Positions 32,105 to 36,515 of a stretch of 36,515 nt of DNA are shown here, piece by piece (within the stretch, counting starts at the first letter, position 1; each line of letters starts with the position of its first letter). The stretch covers positions 1 through 36,515 of the forward strand of contig CALEGP010000013.1 in NCBI GenBank assembly GCA_937876245.1, in the 5' to 3' direction. Made by a program: the position numbers and the translations under genes. The DNA is from an uncultured Actinomycetes bacterium (GTDB lineage Bacteria > Actinomycetota > Actinomycetes > Nanopelagicales > Nanopelagicaceae). The notes below the pieces were generated by a model. That model saw only the letters and a program-made list of their open reading frames with translations, was not told where the DNA came from and ran no database searches.

Positions 32105-34456
32105 TTAAATTACTATTTCATAAGAAGGATTCAAGATAGTTAGTGAACCTTCGGTTTCGCCAACCATTCCTTCAGCACAGATAGTTGAACCCACATCTAG
32201 ACCTGCAATTTCTCGCCGGCCAAAGAATTGCAGCGTAATTCCACCAGTTGCATCCCAAACCTCGACATCCACGCTTGGTGCTCCACCAGATGGGGCAGTT
32301 CTTATCGCAGTTACCTGGCCACGAACGTGTGCACGCTTCCGCCAAGTCGCCTCGGAAATCGGCAATATATTTTCGTTGTAGTGACTAATTGGTGCGCCAT
32401 CAGTAACAGGGAGTTTTGGCAGTGGTTTCTTTACGGGCGCCGGACCCGCTTGGTTAACCGCAGCACTTGCCTCACTCTGGTTATGTGAAGTCGCATTTAA
32501 AATTTGCTCGACATCAAACGGGATAATTGTTGCCACAACTCTCGAAAGTTGTGAAATTGGCGCCGCAATAGCTTCAGCAGTCTGATCATGCAAAATACGA
32601 CCTAAGAATCTGGAGTAGGAACGCCGTGGCAGAAGTAAGGTCAATTCAACGTCGCTGTTCTCAGTAGCACGAATTGCATAATCGACTGCAGCATTCGGAA
32701 GTCTACGATCAGGACAATCAATCAAGATCAGTGGAACATCGCTTACTGCAGCGTTCGCCGCCCAACCAGTACTAATTATTTCTGCCCATTTATCATCAAT
32801 AACAAAGTGAACCGCATTCAAATGTCTGGGATTTAAAGATCGGGCATATCTAATTGCACCAATTGTTGCTAAATCTAGATTGTCAACAAGAACACTAACA
32901 TCATGGCGAGCAATTGATGTTGCTCTCTCATGTGAGGTGGTAAGGAGAAGGGCCTCTCTCTCACGCATATATTGGCGATTAAAATTAAGCATAAGTGCGG
33001 CAACTATTGGGGTTCCGATAACAACAATCCATGTTCCTTCAAAAAACTTTACTGCAGAGAGAACAACAACGGTAATAAGTGCGATGAATCCAGAGAGGGA
33101 ATGGAGAGCTAGCCGGAATAGATCCTTACGGTTGCCACTCACTTTTTCTCGCAACGTTTTTCTTGCCATTCCTAATCCAGTGATTGAAAATCCAACAAAG
33201 ACAGCTAAGGCATAAATTGCTGCTAAGGCTGTGATGCTTGCCCCAGAAACAATAACCAGTATTGATGCACCGCCTGTAATAAAAATAATCCCATTTGAAA
33301 ACGCCAACCGATGGCCACGTTGAGTAAGGCGTTTTGGCAGGAAGCCATCTTTTGCAACCATGCTGACAAGGTTTGGGAATGCGTTATAGCAAGTATTAGC
33401 TCCGGCAAAGAGAATAAATGTCGTACCTGCTTGGACAATATAGAAGAAGATATTTCCAAATGCGCTATCTCCAAGAGCTGCTTTTGCAACTAAAGAGATA
33501 ACCGTTGGAGTTCCTTCAGCATAAGGGACAGCAGTTGTTTTCTGAGCTAACCAGGCAATGCCCGTAATCAACGTTCCTAAAGTGAGCGCCATGAGAGTAA
33601 GAGTTGTACGAGCATTCTTATGTTCTGGACTTTTAAAGAGTGGAACAGAATCAGATACAGCTTCCAATCCGGTAAGAGATGCGCTGCCATTAGCAAATGC
33701 TTTTAAAATTAGTAGAGCAGCAGCGAGTGAAATCAAACCTTGTGATTCTCCAAGTGGCAGTAGGCCTTCACTTTGCGTTGCATAGTTTGGCAGAGTGCCA
33801 TTGATATGCCGATAAATACCAAAACCAAATACAGTAAACATAGAGAACATAAATAAATAAGAGGGTAGAACAAAAATCAGACCAGCATCTTTAACCCCAC
33901 GTAAATTAACAAATGTTAAGAGAATGACTACGGCAAGGGTTATCTGAACTTTAATATCAGAGAGTTCAGGGAAGGCTGAAATTATCGCAGCTACACCAGC
34001 AGCAGACTGGATTGCTACCGTAATAATGTAACCAAACATCAGTTCAATAGCTGCAACTAAAGAAACTTTGGTGCCAAAATTCTCTTTTGCAACAATATAA
34101 GCGCTACCAGTTCTCGTATAAGTTGCGATCACATCACGATACGAAAAAGTGATAATAAGAAGCATGGCAAGAATGATCGCCACCATTGGCGGGAATATTG
34201 CAAAAGCTGCTAAACCAAAAGCTGGAATAAGTGCAACCAATATCTGCTCGCCACCGTAGGCAGAAGATGAGATGCAATCAGAAGAGAGAATTCCAAAAGC
34301 TGACTTTTTAGAAAGTCGTTGATCACCTAGGGAATGTCGATTGATCGGATTACCTAAGAGACGGCGCTTTACTCGATATGAGAGTGGGTCAGATAAGTGT
34401 GCATGATCCTGCAGAACCATTGGTTCGGGGGCATCATCGGTCCAAGACTTTGGCAC
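32105..34456 (-). CDS. APC-family amino-acid permease fused to a C-terminal OB-fold domain
   Basis: This long membrane protein (about 783 residues from the GTG at 34456) has an N-terminal cytoplasmic part, an APC-superfamily transporter core of about 12 helices (from KKSAFGILSSDCISSSAYGGEQ onward), a cytoplasmic alpha/beta domain like those at the end of KUP/APC permeases (about residues 505-650), and a Pro-rich linker. The final 81 residues are a complete OB fold (HVRGQVTAIRTAPSGG, then VEVWDATGGITLQFFGRRE and EGMVGETEGSL), the type found as a separate protein in other Actinobacteria. The reading frame is open throughout. Transport of an amino acid is likely; the OB-fold role is unknown. The start is uncertain: GTG 34456 has AGGAAG upstream, ATG 34420 is possible, and anything beyond 34539 would run into the next gene. 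Confidence 0.85.
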   Translation of the reverse strand: MPKSWTDDAPEPMVLQDHAHLSDPLSYRVKRRLLGNPINRHSLGDQRLSKKSAFGILSSDCISSSAYGGEQILVALIPAFGLAAFAIFPPMVAIILAMLLIITFSYRDVIATYTRTGSAYIVAKENFGTKVSLVAAIELMFGYIITVAIQSAAGVAAIISAFPELSDIKVQITLAVVILLTFVNLRGVKDAGLIFVLPSYLFMFSMFTVFGFGIYRHINGTLPNYATQSEGLLPLGESQGLISLAAALLILKAFANGSASLTGLEAVSDSVPLFKSPEHKNARTTLTLMALTLGTLITGIAWLAQKTTAVPYAEGTPTVISLVAKAALGDSAFGNIFFYIVQAGTTFILFAGANTCYNAFPNLVSMVAKDGFLPKRLTQRGHRLAFSNGIIFITGGASILVIVSGASITALAAIYALAVFVGFSITGLGMARKTLREKVSGNRKDLFRLALHSLSGFIALITVVVLSAVKFFEGTWIVVIGTPIVAALMLNFNRQYMREREALLLTTSHERATSIARHDVSVLVDNLDLATIGAIRYARSLNPRHLNAVHFVIDDKWAEIISTGWAANAAVSDVPLILIDCPDRRLPNAAVDYAIRATENSDVELTLLLPRRSYSRFLGRILHDQTAEAIAAPISQLSRVVATIIPFDVEQILNATSHNQSEASAAVNQAGPAPVKKPLPKLPVTDGAPISHYNENILPISEATWRKRAHVRGQVTAIRTAPSGGAPSVDVEVWDATGGITLQFFGRREIAGLDVGSTICAEGMVGETEGSLTILNPSYEIVI

Positions 34457-34527
34457 GGGCACTCTTCCTATTTGAGGGGATAAATCTAGAGATTCACTGG
34501 GATTAATTTTACTTCGCAATCGAGGCG

Positions 34528-34533
34528 TATGCT
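34528..34533 (+). promoter_or_regulatory. -10 element of the aldehyde dehydrogenase gene
   Basis: TATGCT ends exactly 6 bases before the ATG at 34540, with no ribosome site, fitting leaderless transcription. Confidence 0.5.
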
Positions 34534-34539
34534 TGCCGC

Positions 34540-35964
34540 ATGCAATTAAAAACCGATCTTTATATTGATGGCGAGTGGGTAAAGGGCGATGGCACATTGC
34601 CGGTAATCGACCCCAGCACGGGAAATGTGATCGCAGAAGTACAGACCGCTGGCCAATCACATTGCGATGCCGCAGTCACAGCCGCCCATAACGCCTTCGC
34701 AAGCTGGTCTAAGACAGCGCCCAGAGTTCGCGGTGAAATCCTTCGAAAGGCCTTTGAAATCATGGTCGCCGAAGCAGATAGCTTGGCAAAGATTGTTTCA
34801 ATGGAGAACGGCAAAGTCTTCTCAGATGCCAAGGGTGAGATCACATACGCCGCAGAATTTTTCCGCTGGTTTGCTGAAGAGGCTGTTCGCACACCTGGCG
34901 ATTATCGACAGTCGCCTTCAGGAGATAAGCGAATTTTAGTAACCAATCAACCAATCGGAGTTTCCTTACTAATTACCCCTTGGAATTTTCCAGCTGCAAT
35001 GGCCACGCGAAAAATTGGTCCAGCACTTGCCGCAGGTTGCACAGTCATTTTGAAACCAGCAAGTGAAACTCCCTTGACTGCGCTCGCTATCGTAGAAATT
35101 CTGGAACGTGCTGGAGTGCCAAAGGGTGTTGTTAACTTTATTCTTCCCTCTAAAACTGGACCTATGATTTCAAAAATATTGCATGATCCACGCGTTCGAA
35201 ATCTCTCTTTTACTGGTTCAACCGAAGTTGGTCGGATGCTAATTAAAGAGTCTGCCGATAACGTACTTCGAACATCGATGGAGCTGGGTGGAAATGCACC
35301 GTTCGTTGTCCTAGATGATGCCAACATAGATGACGCAGTTGCGGGCGCAATGATTGCAAAGATGCGCAATGGTGGCGCTGCTTGCACAGCAGCAAATCGT
35401 TTCATTGTTGCAAAAAGTGTTGCCGAAGAATTCACTACAAAATTTGCAAAAGCCATGGGCGCGCTAAAACTTGCCCCAGGTTTAGATGATGGCGCCCAGC
35501 TTGGGGCAAGTGTCTCAATCAAGGAGCGGAACAAAATTGCTGATTTAGTAGGCGCAGCAGTTGAAGCCGGCGGAAAGTTACTTCTGGGTGGCCAGACACC
35601 AGATGGCACCGGAGCCTTCTATCCCGCTACTGTCATAACCGTTGGTAAGAACAATCCGATTTTAGCTAGCGAAGTATTTGGACCCGTGGCCCCAATTGTA
35701 ACTTTCAAAGATGATGCCGAAGCTATCGAGTTAGCAAATGCAACAGAGTATGGACTTATTAGCTATGTCTATTCATCTGATTTAAAGCGAGCGATCCGAA
35801 CTGCTGAAGCTATTGAATCTGGAATGGTTGCAATCAATCGCGGAGTTATTTCTGATCCGGCGGCACCATTTGGTGGTGTAAAACAGAGTGGATTAGGGCG
35901 CGAAGGTGGCTTCGCAGGAATCTATGAATTTCTTGAAACTAAATATATTGGCGTGGAGATTTAG
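34540..35964 (+). CDS. gabD: NAD(P)-dependent succinate-semialdehyde-type dehydrogenase
   Basis: This 474-residue aldehyde dehydrogenase has the family's key residues: N149 in TPWNFPAA, K172 in LKPASETP, FTGSTEVGR at the cofactor site, the general base E248 in MELGGNAPF, and the catalytic C282 in GGAACTAANRF. The overall look is that of succinate-semialdehyde dehydrogenases (GabD), linking 4-aminobutyrate or polyamine breakdown to succinate. The substrate and NAD versus NADP use are inferred. There is no gabT next to it, but the divergent amino-acid permease could feed the pathway (inference). Confidence 0.87.
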   Translation: MQLKTDLYIDGEWVKGDGTLPVIDPSTGNVIAEVQTAGQSHCDAAVTAAHNAFASWSKTAPRVRGEILRKAFEIMVAEADSLAKIVSMENGKVFSDAKGEITYAAEFFRWFAEEAVRTPGDYRQSPSGDKRILVTNQPIGVSLLITPWNFPAAMATRKIGPALAAGCTVILKPASETPLTALAIVEILERAGVPKGVVNFILPSKTGPMISKILHDPRVRNLSFTGSTEVGRMLIKESADNVLRTSMELGGNAPFVVLDDANIDDAVAGAMIAKMRNGGAACTAANRFIVAKSVAEEFTTKFAKAMGALKLAPGLDDGAQLGASVSIKERNKIADLVGAAVEAGGKLLLGGQTPDGTGAFYPATVITVGKNNPILASEVFGPVAPIVTFKDDAEAIELANATEYGLISYVYSSDLKRAIRTAEAIESGMVAINRGVISDPAAPFGGVKQSGLGREGGFAGIYEFLETKYIGVEI

Positions 35965-36037
35965 TATTTGATTACGGGAATATCAGAGCAGAACTATTGG
36001 TTTATTAGATTCAAGTGAATAAAAGAAGGGTAGATAA

Positions 36038-36415
36038 ATGGCAACGGTAAATTTGAAGAGCGCTGAGTTTGAGGGAGTAATTAGCAAGCCTGGAATGGTA
36101 ATTGTTGATTTCTGGGCAGCATGGTGTGGACCTTGCCGACAATTTGCCCCGGTATTTGAGGCAGCATCTGAGAAGTATCCAGAGATCGTCTTTGCAAAGG
36201 TAGATACCGATGCCGAACAAGAGATTTCAGCAGCAGTAGGGATCTCATCAATTCCAACTCTGATGATTTTCAAAGATGGCATATTGATTTTCAATCAACC
36301 AGGCGCCCTGCCAGCACCAGCCTTGGAAGAGATAATTAGCAAGGTAAATGAATTAGATATGGATGGAGTTCGCGCAGAGATTGAAAAGTCAGAGGCCACA
36401 AAGAGCGCAGATTGA
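36038..36415 (+). CDS. Second thioredoxin, with C-terminal extension
   Basis: This 125-residue thioredoxin has the full active site WCGPC (C30, C33) in DFWAAWCGPCRQF and the cis-Pro loop SIPTLMIF. After the fold ends (about 107) comes an acidic, Lys-rich tail of about 18 residues (DGVRAEIEKSEATKSAD). It is a different gene from trxA at 7294 and shares only the core. GAAGGG before the ATG is a ribosome site. It stands alone after the aldehyde dehydrogenase; the partner is unknown. Confidence 0.92.
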   Translation: MATVNLKSAEFEGVISKPGMVIVDFWAAWCGPCRQFAPVFEAASEKYPEIVFAKVDTDAEQEISAAVGISSIPTLMIFKDGILIFNQPGALPAPALEEIISKVNELDMDGVRAEIEKSEATKSAD

Positions 36416-36431
36416 TTAGCTGGGTTTTTAC

Positions 36432-36443
36432 TGGCGGAGGATG
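36432..36443. repeat. 12-base copy of the tRNA 3' end
   Basis: TGGCGGAGGATG occurs here and again at 36496-36507, where it is the acceptor 3' strand, discriminator and CCA of a minus-strand tRNA. The spacing is 64 bases. Beyond the 12 bases the copies differ and no T arm can be folded at this first copy, so it is not a second tRNA. Confidence 0.6.
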
Positions 36444-36495
36444 TCCGAACCAGCGAAAAAATTAACTGGGCACTGGTTCCAGGGAAATTAGAATG

Positions 36496-36515
36496 TGGCG
36501 GAGGATGAGGGATTT
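36496..36515 (-). tRNA. 3' end of a tRNA, probably tRNA-Ser (cut by the window edge)
   Basis: Read on the minus strand the last 20 bases give AAAT (end of a T loop), CCCTC (3' half of the T stem), ATCCTCC (acceptor 3' strand), G (discriminator) and an encoded CCA. An acceptor starting GGAGGAT is typical of actinobacterial serine tRNAs. The anticodon is outside the window, so the amino acid is an inference. Confidence 0.65.

Noticed and set aside
34457-34660. Longer permease start at 34660
   Set aside because: It would overlap the divergent aldehyde dehydrogenase coding region and its promoter, and the extra residues do not look like a protein N-terminus of this family.
36432-36480. A second tRNA or a hairpin terminator after the thioredoxin gene
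   Set aside because: No T arm or acceptor 5' strand can be folded at the first repeat, and the GAACCAG/CTGGTTC inverted repeat has a 19-base loop and no T run.
1-36515. CRISPR arrays, insertion sequences, prophage genes, toxin-antitoxin pairs or secondary-metabolite genes
   Set aside because: No repeat-spacer pattern, transposase, integrase or related protein was seen; every gene of note has a normal chromosomal family.

Overview
The window reads as a low-GC, very compact actinobacterial chromosome segment next to the replication origin. Gene order matches the Mycobacterium tuberculosis origin region closely: rpmH-rnpA-yidD-yidC-jag-rsmG-parA-parB, then cwlM-trxA-trxB-murJ-DUF6049-NUDIX on the opposite strand, then CCA nucleotidyltransferase. 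dnaA and oriC should lie just left of base 1, because rpmH heads the rightward run. Together with tiny spacers, overlapping convergent genes and AT-rich codons, this suggests a genome-streamlined actinobacterium, possibly a freshwater acI/Nanopelagicales type. The lineage is inference; the actinobacterial placement is firm (CrgA, DUF5318, PknB/PstP, FadE5-like enzyme, bifunctional-type Dcd, GT87 protein).

Layout. 1-4874 (+): ribosomal protein L34, RNase P protein, membrane insertion (YidD, YidC, Jag), RsmG and ParAB, with two parS sites inside the first codons of rsmG and parA. 4888-11878 (-): one likely operon, read NUDIX, DUF6049-like, murJ, trxB, trxA, cwlM, aminotransferase. 11911-14632: CCA-adding enzyme and an MFS carrier, convergent and overlapping. 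14677-18346 (+): DUF5318 zinc ribbon, bifunctional PBP (ponA), GT87 mannosyltransferase-like protein. 18391-20142 (+): structured leader, rpsF-ssb-rpsR-rplI and a strong terminator. 20199-21878: a DnaA-box-like cluster, then dnaB. 21875-25151 (-): carbonic anhydrase, DMT exporter, FadE5-like acyl-CoA dehydrogenase. 25214-28014: dcd, then a PhoR/PhoP-like two-component system with an elaborate upstream region. 28133-31380: crgA, trpG/pabA, pknB, pstP. 31451-36415: aquaporin-like channel, an amino-acid permease fused to an OB-fold domain, a succinate-semialdehyde-type dehydrogenase and a second thioredoxin. The window ends inside a minus-strand tRNA, probably tRNA-Ser.

How the genes work together. 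Cell-wall growth is the main theme: MurJ (lipid II flippase), a CwlM-like pseudo-amidase, PonA, PknB/PstP and CrgA are the parts of the actinobacterial circuit that ties peptidoglycan synthesis to Ser/Thr phosphorylation and division. Origin segregation (ParAB-parS), the replicative helicase, SSB and Dcd add a replication theme. No prophage, CRISPR array, insertion sequence or toxin-antitoxin system is visible. The least ordinary observations are the permease-OB-fold fusion, the degenerate CwlM active site, the Shine-Dalgarno-pairing rpsF leader, DnaA-box clusters away from oriC, and a recurrent -10 motif placed for leaderless transcription.
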